Shown here piece after piece: positions 30,847 through 39,286 of a DNA stretch of 64,000 nt. Source of the stretch: Cellulomonas sp. KH9 (GTDB lineage: Bacteria > Actinomycetota > Actinomycetes > Actinomycetales > Cellulomonadaceae); assembly GCF_900114185.1 (NCBI RefSeq), contig NZ_FOSE01000004.1, positions 265,519 through 329,518 on the forward strand, given 5' to 3'. The first letter of the stretch is position 1, and every line of letters starts with the position of its first letter. The translations under genes were made by a program, and so were the position numbers. The notes beneath the pieces were generated by a model. The model was not told the DNA's origin and searched no databases. It saw nothing but the letters and a program-made list of their open reading frames with translations.

Positions 30847-32835
30847 TCACCAGATCCGGACGCGGTCCGCGGGGTCCAGCCACAGCGCGTCGGACGGCTG
30901 CACGTCGAACGCCGTGTAGAACTCGTCGATGTTGCGGACGACGCCGTTGCAGCGGAACTCGTCCGGTGCGTGCGGGTCCACCGCGAGCCGGCGGATGACC
31001 TCCTCGTCGCGGCCCTTGGTCCGCCACGAGTGGGCCCACCCGATGAACAGGCGCTGCAGGCCCGTGAACCCGTCGATCACGGGTGCCTCCGACACCGGCC
31101 GGCCGAGCGCGATGCCGTAGGCGCGGACCGCGATCGCCAGGCCCCCGAGGTCGCCGATGTTCTCGCCGATCGTCAGCTCGCCGTTGACGTGGTGGCTGCC
31201 GTGGAGCTGGCGCGGGGAGTACTGCGCGTACTGGTCGACCAGGGACTTGGTGCGGCGCTCGAACTCCGCGCGGTCGTCGGCGGTCCACCAGTCCAGCAAC
31301 CGCCCGTCGCCGTCGTACTTCGAGCCCTGGTCGTCGAACCCGTGACCGATCTCGTGGCCGATGATCGCGCCGATGCCGCCGTAGTTGACGGCGTCGTCCG
31401 CGTCGGCGTCGAAGAACGGGGGCTGCAGGATCGCCGCCGGGAAGACGATCTCGTTCATGCCCGGGTTGTAGTACGCGTTCACCGTCTGCGGCGTCATGAA
31501 CCACTCGTCGCGGTCGATGGGCCGGCCGATCTTGTGCAGCTCGCGGTCCAGCTCGAACGCGTGCGAGCGGCGCACGTTGCCCACCAGGTCGTCCGCGCGC
31601 ACGACGAGCGCCGAGTAGTCCCGCCACCGTGCGGGGTAGCCGATCTTCGGCGTGAACCGGTCGAGCTTGTCGAGGGCCCGCTGCCGGGTCTCCTCACCCA
31701 TCCACTCCAGCGACGTGATCGACTCGCGGTACGCCTCGACCAGGTGGGCGACCAGCGTGTCCATGCGGTCCTTGTGCGACGGCGGGAAGTGCCGCTCGAC
31801 GTACACCTTGCCGACCGCCTCGCCCAGCGCGCCCTGCACCAGGGAGACGCCGCGCTTCCAGCGCTCGCGCACCTCCGGCGCACCCGAGAGCGTGCGGCCG
31901 TAGAAGTCGAAGTTCGCCTCGACGGCCTCCTCGGTGAGGTAGGGCGCACGGGACGAGACGACGTGGTACGTCGCCCACGCCTGCCAGTCCGCGAGGGGGA
32001 CCTCGGCCCACAGCGCGGCCAGGCCCTCGGCGAACGACGGCTCGCGGACGACGAGCCGGTCCAGCGCGCCGGCGGGCGCGCCCAGCGCCTCGGCCCACGC
32101 GCGCCAGTCGAAGCCGGGTGCACGCTGCGCCAGCTCCTCCAGCGTCAGGGCGTTGTAGGTGAGCTCGGCGTCACGGTCCTGCACCACGTCCCAGTGGTGC
32201 GCCGCGATCCGGGTCTCGAGGGCCACGACGCGTGCCGCCAGGTCGTCCGGGTCGCCCGCGGCGACCACGGCGGAGACGGGTGCCGCCAGCCGCAGCATGC
32301 GCGCGACGTGCGGCAGGTACTTCTCGCGCACGGCCGCGTGCTGCTCCTCGCGGTAGTACGCCTCGTCGGGGAGCCCCAGGCCGCCCTGCACCAGGTGCAC
32401 GACGTACGTGTCGGGGTCCTTCGCGTCGTTGTCGACGTACAGGTCGACCAGCGAGGCGCCGCCGGTGCGCTGCAGCGTGCCCAGCGCGACGGTGAGCTCG
32501 GCGGTCCCGGTCGCACCGTCGACGAGGGCGAGGTCCTCCCGCAGCGGCTCGACGCCCGCGGCCTCCACGGCGTCCGCGTCCATGAAGCTCGAGTACAGGG
32601 CGCCGATCTTCGCCTCGACGCCGCCCGTGTCGCCCGCACCGTCCGCCGCGTCGGTGATGATGTCGAGCACCTGCCGCTCGGCCTCGTCGTACAGGGCCCG
32701 GAAGGGGCCGTCCATCGCGCGGTCGGGCGGGATCACGTGGGCCGCGGCCCACCGGCCGTTCACGTACTCGTCGAGGTCGTCCTGGGGTCGGACGGCCGGG
32801 TCGAGGTCGTCCAGGGGGAGTCCGCTGCGCGTCAT
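30847..32835 (-). CDS. pepO: M13 family metallopeptidase (PepO/neprilysin-like)
   Basis: 662-residue zinc endopeptidase. Zinc motif IGHEIGHGFDDQG, third ligand in LTIGENIGDLGG, and substrate-binding NAYYNPGMNEIVFPAAIL and the C-terminal RVIRW-like end are all present. No signal peptide or TM is seen, so it is cytoplasmic, as is usual for actinobacterial members. The ATG at 32835 follows TAGGCT (complement, 32843-32848) by seven bases. It is divergent from rpiB across 62 bases. Confidence 0.96.
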   Translation of the reverse strand: MTRSGLPLDDLDPAVRPQDDLDEYVNGRWAAAHVIPPDRAMDGPFRALYDEAERQVLDIITDAADGAGDTGGVEAKIGALYSSFMDADAVEAAGVEPLREDLALVDGATGTAELTVALGTLQRTGGASLVDLYVDNDAKDPDTYVVHLVQGGLGLPDEAYYREEQHAAVREKYLPHVARMLRLAAPVSAVVAAGDPDDLAARVVALETRIAAHHWDVVQDRDAELTYNALTLEELAQRAPGFDWRAWAEALGAPAGALDRLVVREPSFAEGLAALWAEVPLADWQAWATYHVVSSRAPYLTEEAVEANFDFYGRTLSGAPEVRERWKRGVSLVQGALGEAVGKVYVERHFPPSHKDRMDTLVAHLVEAYRESITSLEWMGEETRQRALDKLDRFTPKIGYPARWRDYSALVVRADDLVGNVRRSHAFELDRELHKIGRPIDRDEWFMTPQTVNAYYNPGMNEIVFPAAILQPPFFDADADDAVNYGGIGAIIGHEIGHGFDDQGSKYDGDGRLLDWWTADDRAEFERRTKSLVDQYAQYSPRQLHGSHHVNGELTIGENIGDLGGLAIAVRAYGIALGRPVSEAPVIDGFTGLQRLFIGWAHSWRTKGRDEEVIRRLAVDPHAPDEFRCNGVVRNIDEFYTAFDVQPSDALWLDPADRVRIW

Positions 32836-32897
32836 GCGGGACAGCCTACGAACTCCCGGTGACGTCAGCGGGTGCCACGCTGCGGCAGGATGAGCAC
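32836..32897. promoter_or_regulatory. divergent leaderless promoters of pepO and rpiB
   Basis: The 62-base gap holds two -10 elements back to back: TAGGCT on the complement (32843-32848), seven bases from the pepO ATG, and CAGGAT on the + strand (32886-32891), six bases from the rpiB ATG. No -35 consensus is obvious for either. Confidence 0.55.
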
Positions 32898-33350
32898 ATG
32901 CGCATCCACGTCGCCGCCGACCATGCCGGGTACGAGCTGAAGGTCGCGCTCGTCGAGCACCTGCGGGCCGCCGACCACGAGGTCGTCGACCACGGGGCCT
33001 TCGAGTACGACGCCCTGGACGACTACCCGTCGTTCTGCTTCGCCGCGGGGGAGGCCGTCGTGGCCGACCCGGGCTCCCTGGGCGTCGTCATCGGGGGCTC
33101 GGGCAACGGCGAGCAGATCGCCGCCAACAAGGTGACCGGTGTGCGGGCCGCGCTCGCGTGGAACGCGGACACCGCGCGCCTGGGCCGCCAGCACAACGAC
33201 GCCAACGTCGTGGCGATCGGCGCCCGGCAGCACTCCGTCGACGAGGCGATCGAGCTCGTCGACCTGTTCGTCGCCGAGCCGTTCAGCGGCGACCCGCGTC
33301 ACCAGCGCCGGATCGACCAGCTCGCGGCCTACGAGGCGTCGCGCGCCTGA
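32898..33350 (+). CDS. rpiB: ribose-5-phosphate isomerase B
   Basis: 150 residues, interconverting ribose-5-P and ribulose-5-P in the pentose phosphate pathway. VAADHAGYELK at the start, VVIGGSGNGEQIAANKV with Glu in place of the catalytic Cys of enterobacterial RpiB (the mycobacterial type), and WNADTARLGRQHNDANV with the catalytic-site His. The start at 32898 is probably leaderless. Confidence 0.96.
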   Translation: MRIHVAADHAGYELKVALVEHLRAADHEVVDHGAFEYDALDDYPSFCFAAGEAVVADPGSLGVVIGGSGNGEQIAANKVTGVRAALAWNADTARLGRQHNDANVVAIGARQHSVDEAIELVDLFVAEPFSGDPRHQRRIDQLAAYEASRA

Positions 33351-33391
33351 CCCCGCGCGGTACCGCGCACGTCCCGGAGCCCCGGGCCGGC

Positions 33392-33422
33392 GGCGGGGCA
33401 GGACGTGACGTCCTGCCCCGCC
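33392..33422. terminator. bidirectional terminator, rpiB / dpp operon
   Basis: Perfect 14-bp stem (33392-33405 with 33409-33422) and a TGA loop between the convergent rpiB and ABC transporter genes. Confidence 0.88.
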
Positions 33423-33426
33423 CCGC

Positions 33427-34395
33427 TCACCCGGCGACCGGTGCCCGGACGCCCGGGCAGGCGTCGTCGGCGCCGTCGCGGAAGCACCCGACGAGGTGGC
33501 CCGGTGCCACCTCGACGAGCCCGAGGTCGTGGGCGTCGGCACCGTCGACCCGTGCGTGGTACAGGCACTCGTCGCCGAGCGCGGCGGACCGCCTCTCCTC
33601 CTCGGCTTCGACGTCCTCCCAGCGGCGGTCGAGCTGCGGCACCGACGCGAGCAGCGTGCGCGTGTACGGGTGCCGGGGGTCCGCGAACACGGCCGCCGTC
33701 GGGCCCCGCTCGACGACCCGGCCCTGGTGCAGGATCACCACCTTGTCGCTCACGTAGTTGCCGAGCGAGAGGTCGTGCGTGACGAACAGGATGCCCAGGC
33801 CGCGGGCCTTGAGGTCCCCGAGCAGGTTGAGCACGTCGATGCGGGTCGACGCGTCGAGCATCGAGATGATCTCGTCGGCGACCAGCAGCCGCAGGTCGAG
33901 CAGCAGCGCGCGGGCCACCAGCAGGCGCTGGAGCTGGCCGCCCGAGAGCTGGTGCGGGAACTTGCCCAGCACCTCGCCCGGCACCAGGCCCACGGAGTGC
34001 ACCGCATCGGCCACGCGCTCGTCCCACGCCGCCCCGGTGTCCTGGGGGAAGTACGAGCGGCGGAGCGTCTCGAACGTGCGGTCGACCTTGAAGATCGGGT
34101 TGTACGACGAGAACGGGTCCTGGAAGACGCCCTGCGCGTGGCGGTAGTAGTCCCGCAGACCCCGGTGGCGCAGCGACACGACGTCCGTGCCGTCGAACCT
34201 GATGGATCCCGACGTGGCGTTCGCCAGCCGCAGCACCATCCGGCCGATCGTGGACTTGCCGGACCCGGACTCGCCGATGAGGGAGACGACCTCGCCCGGC
34301 TGGACGTCGAACGAGACGCCGCGCACGGCGTGCACCGTGCCGGTGCCGAACGTGCCGACCCGGTAGACCTTGTGGACGTCGACGAGCTCGAGCAT
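33427..34395 (-). CDS. ABC transporter ATP-binding protein, Dpp/OppF type
   Basis: 322 residues, last gene of the operon. Walker A GESGSGKST, Q-loop VFQDPFSSYNP, signature LSGGQLQRLLVARALL, Walker B LLVADEIISMLD, switch His VTHD, then the C-terminal oligopeptide/dipeptide module (HPYTRTLLASVP) with Cys residues in the tail (DECLYHARV, GCFRDG). It powers import through the two permeases. The ATG at 34395 shares one base with the preceding stop (TGATG). Confidence 0.93.
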   Translation of the reverse strand: MLELVDVHKVYRVGTFGTGTVHAVRGVSFDVQPGEVVSLIGESGSGKSTIGRMVLRLANATSGSIRFDGTDVVSLRHRGLRDYYRHAQGVFQDPFSSYNPIFKVDRTFETLRRSYFPQDTGAAWDERVADAVHSVGLVPGEVLGKFPHQLSGGQLQRLLVARALLLDLRLLVADEIISMLDASTRIDVLNLLGDLKARGLGILFVTHDLSLGNYVSDKVVILHQGRVVERGPTAAVFADPRHPYTRTLLASVPQLDRRWEDVEAEEERRSAALGDECLYHARVDGADAHDLGLVEVAPGHLVGCFRDGADDACPGVRAPVAG

Positions 34396-35345
34396 CACGC
34401 CACCGCCCAGCACGCGACCTGGTGACCGGGCGCCACCTCGAGGAACGGGGGCTGCTCCTCGCACCTCGGCATCGCCAGCGGGCAGCGGTCACGGAACCGG
34501 CAGCCGCCCGGCGGGTCCAGCAGCGAGGGTGGGCGCCCGACGATCCCGGTCAGGCGCCGGTCGTCGTACCGTTCGCCGACCTTCGGCAGCGCCCCGACCA
34601 GCATCTTCGTGTACGGGTGCAGGGGCTGGTCGATCACGGTGGTCGCCGACGCCTTCTCCGCCAGGCGGCCCGCGTACATCACGAGGATGGTGTCGGCCAT
34701 CTGGTAGAGCACCGAGATGTCGTGCGTCACCACGACGACCGACCGCACGAACTCCCGGTCCCGGAACTCCACGAGCGCGCGGGCCACCGCCTTCTGGCTG
34801 GTCACGTCAAGCGCGGAGGTGACCTCGTCGCCGATGAGCAGCGACGGGTCGAGCAGCGTCGCCAGCACCAGCACGACCCGCTGCTTCATGCCGCCGGACA
34901 GCTCGATGGGGTACCGGCCGAGGACCTCCTCGTCCAGCCCGACGAGCCGCAGGCGACGCTCCAGCTCGGGCCGCACGTCCTCGTACGCCACCCCCTTGGC
35001 GGTGACGAGCTCGCGGATCATCCGCCCGATCTTGCGCGTCGGGTTCATCGCCGACATCGCGTACTGGGGGATCAGCGAGATCCTCCGGTACCGGTAGGGG
35101 TCCATCGCGCGGTCGTCGGCGATCGGCAGCTTCTCGCCGTCGAGCGTCACCGTGCCACGCACGTGCTTCATCCGGTTCTCGAGCCGGATCAGCGCCTTGC
35201 CGAGCGTCGTCTTGCCGCAGCCCGACTCGCCGGCCACGCCCATGATCTCGCCGTCGGCGATCTCGAACGTCACGCCGTCGAGGGCCTGCACGTCGCCGCG
35301 CGTCGTGCGGTAGTGCACCGCCAGGTCGTCCACCCGCAGGCTCAT
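34395..35345 (-). CDS. ABC transporter ATP-binding protein, Dpp/OppD type
   Basis: 316 residues: Walker A GESGCGKTT, Q-loop SLIPQYAMSAMNP, signature LSGGMKQRVVLVLATL, Walker B LLIGDEVTSALD, VVTHD, and a C-terminal cluster FRDRCPLAMPRCEE with the Cys residues that bind Fe-S in OppD-like proteins. It starts one base after the stop of the upstream permease gene. Confidence 0.93.
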   Translation of the reverse strand: MSLRVDDLAVHYRTTRGDVQALDGVTFEIADGEIMGVAGESGCGKTTLGKALIRLENRMKHVRGTVTLDGEKLPIADDRAMDPYRYRRISLIPQYAMSAMNPTRKIGRMIRELVTAKGVAYEDVRPELERRLRLVGLDEEVLGRYPIELSGGMKQRVVLVLATLLDPSLLIGDEVTSALDVTSQKAVARALVEFRDREFVRSVVVVTHDISVLYQMADTILVMYAGRLAEKASATTVIDQPLHPYTKMLVGALPKVGERYDDRRLTGIVGRPPSLLDPPGGCRFRDRCPLAMPRCEEQPPFLEVAPGHQVACWAVA

Positions 35346-35346
35346 G

Positions 35347-36294
35347 TCACATCTCCCTCAGCTTGGGGTTGAACACCTCGTCGAGCCCGACGTTCATCAC
35401 GTACAGCGCGCCGACCAGCAGGGTGATCCCCAGGCCGGGCGGGACGAACCACCACCACATGCCCAGGTGCAGGGCGCTCCACTGGACGGCCTGGTTCATC
35501 ATCAGACCCAGCGACACGGCGTTCGTGGGGCCCAGGCCGATGAAGTCCAGGGACGCGGCGGTGAGGATGGCGCCGCCGAAGAGCAGCACGAACGTCATGA
35601 AGAGGTAGGAGTACATGTTGGGCGCGACCTCGCGGACGATGATCGTGCGCGTGGGGACGCCGGACAGCCGCGCGAGGTCGACGAACTCCCGGGCCCGCAG
35701 CGAGAACGTCTGCGCGCGCACGGCGCGGGCCACCCACGGCCAGCTGAACAGGCCGATGTAGAGGGCCTGCATGGGCACGCTGCGCACCCCGAGGTACGTG
35801 TTGATGACGATGAGGACGACGAACCCGGGGATGACGAGCACGACGTTCGTCAGCATGGTGAGCAGCTCGTCGACCCAGCCGCCGCGGAAGCCCGCGACGA
35901 ACCCGATCGTCATGCCGATGACCCCGGCCACCACGCTGCCGAGGACCCCGACGAGGAACGTGCTGCGCAGCCCGGCGACGAACTGCACCCACACGTCCTG
36001 GCCGAACATCGTGGTGCCGAACCAGAACTCCCCGGAGGGCGGCTGCATGGTCGGGCCGGCGTAGTCGTTGGGCCCGTGGTCGGCGAACAGCGGTCCCACG
36101 AGGCCGAGCAGGGCCAGGCCGAGGATCACCACGGCGGCCCCGACGACCTTGGGGTTCCGCAGCGCGAAGTACAGGGCCTCGTGCCGGCGTCCGGGCAGCC
36201 GGCCCGGGCGGGCGTCGGGCACGTCGAGGGCGGCGCCCGCGTCGGGTGCGTCGTCCGCCACGGTGGTGGCGGGTCCGGGGCTGGGCACGGTCAT
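35347..36294 (-). CDS. ABC transporter permease, Dpp/OppC type
   Basis: 315 residues. A hydrophilic N-terminus of about 45 residues, a first TM (VVGAAVVILGLALLGLVGPLF), then the DppC domain with FGTTMFGQDVWVQFVAGLRST and EAA-loop AREFVDLARLSGVPTRTIIVREVAPN; six TM in total. The ATG at 36294 overlaps the dppB stop by four bases (ATGA). Confidence 0.93.
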   Translation of the reverse strand: MTVPSPGPATTVADDAPDAGAALDVPDARPGRLPGRRHEALYFALRNPKVVGAAVVILGLALLGLVGPLFADHGPNDYAGPTMQPPSGEFWFGTTMFGQDVWVQFVAGLRSTFLVGVLGSVVAGVIGMTIGFVAGFRGGWVDELLTMLTNVVLVIPGFVVLIVINTYLGVRSVPMQALYIGLFSWPWVARAVRAQTFSLRAREFVDLARLSGVPTRTIIVREVAPNMYSYLFMTFVLLFGGAILTAASLDFIGLGPTNAVSLGLMMNQAVQWSALHLGMWWWFVPPGLGITLLVGALYVMNVGLDEVFNPKLREM

Positions 36295-37286
36295 GCGTTG
36301 GCTCCCTGCAGTCCGGTCCGCGTGCGCGGGTCGACGACGACGTACACGAGGTCGATGACGAAGTTGGCCACGAGCACGCCGACGACCACGAACAGCAGGG
36401 CGCCCTGCAGCAGGAAGTAGTCGGCGTTCTGGACGGCCTGCAGGATGAGGTACCCCAGGCCCGGGTAGGCGAAGACGACCTCGGTGACCAGCGCCCCGCC
36501 GATGACGGTGCCGAGCTGCAGGGCGAGGCCGGTGATCTGCGGCAGGAGCCCGTTGCGGAAGGCGTACCGCCGGATCAGGCGCTGCGGCGCGCCGAGCGCC
36601 GCGAGGTAGTTCGCGTAGTCCGACTCCAGCTCGTAGATGATGAGGTTGCGCATGCCGATGGCCCACCCGCCCAGCGAGACGAGGAACAGGGACAGGAACG
36701 GCAGGAACCAGTGGTGCAGGACGTCGAGCACGAACGCCACCGACATCGTCGGGCGTCTGCCGAAGTCGTAGCCGCCCGCGACGGGGAACCACCCGGCGAC
36801 GACGCCGAGGCCCCACACGAGGAGGATCGCGAGCCACATGTACGGCGTCGCGGTCAGCAGGTAGGACGCGGGCAGCACGGTGTTGTCGAGCGCCTTGCGG
36901 CGGGCGGCGGCCGCGCCCATCCAGTTGCCGACGACCCAGCTGAGCAGGATCGCGGGGAGCATGAGCCCGAGCGTGTAGGGCACCGCCCGGAGGATGACGT
37001 CCTCGACGGGGGACGGGAAGAGCCAGATGCTCACGCCCAGGTCGCCCCGCAGCAGCGAGCCCCAGTAGTTGAGGTACTGCTGCCACACCGGCAGGTCGAG
37101 GCCGAACAGCTGCTCGTAGTACTCGACCATCGGGCCGATCGACTCGGGGTGCTGCACGCCCGCGCGGGAGATCATGCGCTGCACCGGGTCGCCGGGCATG
37201 AGGCGCGGGATCAGCCAGTTGAGCGTGACCGCGACGAGGAACGTCAGGACGTAGAGGGTGGCCTTGCGGGCGAGGTAGGTGCGCAC
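36291..37286 (-). CDS. ABC transporter permease, Dpp/OppB type
   Basis: 331 residues. N-terminal TM in RKATLYVLTFLVAVTLNWLIPRLMPGDP, where the RLMPGDP motif is diagnostic of DppB, and an EAA loop at YANYLAALGAPQRLIRRYAFRNGLLPQ. The GTG at 37286 is chosen because the family starts just before this first TM; there is no strong ribosome-binding site. It lies 86 bases downstream of the binding-protein gene, with a large hairpin between. Confidence 0.9.
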   Translation of the reverse strand: MRTYLARKATLYVLTFLVAVTLNWLIPRLMPGDPVQRMISRAGVQHPESIGPMVEYYEQLFGLDLPVWQQYLNYWGSLLRGDLGVSIWLFPSPVEDVILRAVPYTLGLMLPAILLSWVVGNWMGAAAARRKALDNTVLPASYLLTATPYMWLAILLVWGLGVVAGWFPVAGGYDFGRRPTMSVAFVLDVLHHWFLPFLSLFLVSLGGWAIGMRNLIIYELESDYANYLAALGAPQRLIRRYAFRNGLLPQITGLALQLGTVIGGALVTEVVFAYPGLGYLILQAVQNADYFLLQGALLFVVVGVLVANFVIDLVYVVVDPRTRTGLQGANA

Positions 37287-37320
37287 GGCGGTCCAGGGTG
37301 CTCGGAGCGGGCGGGGACGG

Positions 37321-37366
37321 CGGCCCTGCCCCCGGGCGCGACGACGCGCGCCCGGGGGCAGGGCCG
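37321..37366 (-). promoter_or_regulatory. intercistronic hairpin between binding-protein and permease genes
   Basis: Perfect 20-bp stem (37321-37340 with 37347-37366) and a 6-base loop, seven bases after the binding-protein stop. It probably terminates part of the transcripts or protects the upstream mRNA, so the binding protein is made in excess over the permeases. Confidence 0.7.
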
Positions 37367-37372
37367 TGCGTG

Positions 37373-39124
37373 TCAGCCGGCCGGCTGCAGCGCCGCCAGG
37401 GTGCGCAGGCCACCCATCTGCCAGAAGCCGCCCCACGTGCTGGGGTAGGCGGTGGAGTCGCCGCCGTCGGTGGGCCAGTTCTCCCACGTCGACGTGTTGT
37501 ACTGCGCCCACAGGCCGTTGTACCAGAGCGGGATCATCGGCATCTGCGTGAGCGAGATCTCCTGCAGCTCACCCATGATCTGCGCGTACTCCGGGCTGTC
37601 GCTCGCGGTGCGCGAGAGCTGCTCGACGAGCGCCCACGCGCCCGCGTCGGGCGCGCGGCCGAAGTTGCCGACCAGCTGCAGGTCACGCACGGGCTGGTGG
37701 AACAGGTAGTTGTAGTACGTCCACGGCGTGTTGCTCAGGCCGGCCCAGTTGTTGATGAGCAGGTCGAAGTCGCCGCTGGAGCGCGCGTCGTCCACGGCGC
37801 CGGAGTCGGGGAAGTCGGCCGTGACGTCGATGCCGGCGGCCTGCAGGTCCTCGGCGATGACGCGCGCCGACTCCATCCAGTCCGTCCAGCCGGCGGGGAC
37901 GATGAGGTCGAGCTCGATCTTCTCGCCCGCGGGCGTCTCGACGAACCCGTCGCCGTCCGTGTCCTCGTACCCGGCGGCGGCGAGGATCGAGGCGGCCTCG
38001 TCCGTGTCGTACTCGAAGCCGTGCTCGTCGACGACGTCCTCGTCGTACAGCGAGGAGTACGCGGGCAGCAGGCCCGTGGGGTGGGCCTTCTGGACGATGC
38101 CGCCGTAGGCGTTGGCGACGATCTTGTCGACGTCGATCGCGAACGCCATGGCGCGCCGGAACTCGGCGTCGTCCATGGGTGCGCGCGTGGCGTTGGGCAC
38201 GAGCACGGCCGTGTTGGCCGAGAGCATGTACGGCGCCTCGTCGAAGTACGTGCCGAGCTTGTCGCTGTCCGCGAGCGTCTGCACACCGGGCAGGAAGTTG
38301 TTGCTGAGGTCCAGCCCGCCCTGCAGGAGCAGTCCGAGGGCCACCTCGTTGGACGGGTTGACGATGTCCACGACGTACTTCATCGGGAACTCCAGGCCGA
38401 GCGCCTCGGTGCCCCACCAGTCGTCGTTGCGCTCCCACACCATGCGGTCCTGGCCGTGGGTCGAGTACCGGAACGCCCCCGAGCCGATCGGGTCCTCGTT
38501 GGCGTTGGAGTTGTAGTCGGTCTCGGCCCACGTCGACACGATGTGCTGGGGCAGCACCGAGCTCGTGTACAGGAAGTTGTCCCACTCCTGGTAGCGCGGG
38601 TCGGAGAACTCGAAGGTCACCGTCGTGGCGTCGGTCGCCGTGGCGCTCGACAACCACGTCCACAGGTTGCTCCAGCGCACGTCCGGGACCTTGCCGAGCT
38701 CGACCGTGAACACGACGTCCTCGGCGTCGAGCACCTCGCCGTCCTGCCACGTCAGGCCGTCGCGCAGCGTGAGGACGTACGTGTCGGCGTCGGTCCACTC
38801 GCCGCCCTCGGCGAGCCAGGGCTCGAGCTCGAGGGTCGCGGGGTCGAACGAGAACAGCGGCTCGTAGAGCAGGCCGCGCACGCCCGTGGCCTCGCCCGAC
38901 TGGGGGATGGGGTTCCAGCTCGACGGCGGCCCCCACTGTGCACCGCTGGTGAAGACGGTCTCCTCGCGCGGGTACTCCGACACCAGGGACCGGGCCTCGG
39001 CGAGGCCCTCGACGTCGGGGGACTCCTCGGGGGCGTCGATCGGGTCGCCCGAGCACGCGGCGAGGGTCAGGGCGGCGGCGGCGGTGGCCGCGACCAGCGG
39101 CCACCGCCTGCGGGGAAGGTTCAT
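37373..39124 (-). CDS. extracellular solute-binding lipoprotein, family 5
   Basis: 583 residues. A lipoprotein signal with lipobox LAAC near residue 24, then an SBP_bac_5 fold: GLLYEPLFSFDPATLELEPWLAE, LRDGLTWQDGEVLDAEDVVFT, FRRAMAFAIDVDKI. Family 5 proteins bind peptides, but several bind oligosaccharides. The ligand is unknown here; the operator upstream and the saccharolytic look of the organism make sugars possible. AAGGGA precedes the ATG at 39124. First gene of a five-gene operon. Confidence 0.93.
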   Translation of the reverse strand: MNLPRRRWPLVAATAAAALTLAACSGDPIDAPEESPDVEGLAEARSLVSEYPREETVFTSGAQWGPPSSWNPIPQSGEATGVRGLLYEPLFSFDPATLELEPWLAEGGEWTDADTYVLTLRDGLTWQDGEVLDAEDVVFTVELGKVPDVRWSNLWTWLSSATATDATTVTFEFSDPRYQEWDNFLYTSSVLPQHIVSTWAETDYNSNANEDPIGSGAFRYSTHGQDRMVWERNDDWWGTEALGLEFPMKYVVDIVNPSNEVALGLLLQGGLDLSNNFLPGVQTLADSDKLGTYFDEAPYMLSANTAVLVPNATRAPMDDAEFRRAMAFAIDVDKIVANAYGGIVQKAHPTGLLPAYSSLYDEDVVDEHGFEYDTDEAASILAAAGYEDTDGDGFVETPAGEKIELDLIVPAGWTDWMESARVIAEDLQAAGIDVTADFPDSGAVDDARSSGDFDLLINNWAGLSNTPWTYYNYLFHQPVRDLQLVGNFGRAPDAGAWALVEQLSRTASDSPEYAQIMGELQEISLTQMPMIPLWYNGLWAQYNTSTWENWPTDGGDSTAYPSTWGGFWQMGGLRTLAALQPAG

Positions 39125-39205
39125 CGTCGATCCCTTCGTGGTGTGTGGACGTCGTCGTGCACACGGCGACCACCTCCGCGGAGGGATGCAGGCCGACCAG
39201 CCGTA

Positions 39206-39233
39206 ACTTTAGTTGGTGAACTAAGTACGACAA
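39206..39233 (-). promoter_or_regulatory. promoter with palindromic operator for the ABC operon
   Basis: On the complement, -35 TTGTCG (39228-39233) and -10 TAAAGT (39206-39211) have 16 bases between them. The spacer holds a perfect palindrome TTAGTT-N4-AACTAA (39209-39224). A repressor bound there would block RNA polymerase. Such sites are typical of ROK- or MarR-type regulators; no regulator gene is adjacent. Confidence 0.7.
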
Positions 39234-39286
39234 GGGCCCGATGTCGGTTGTGACCGATCCGTGACCGGCTGCCCGTCCCGCCCGGG

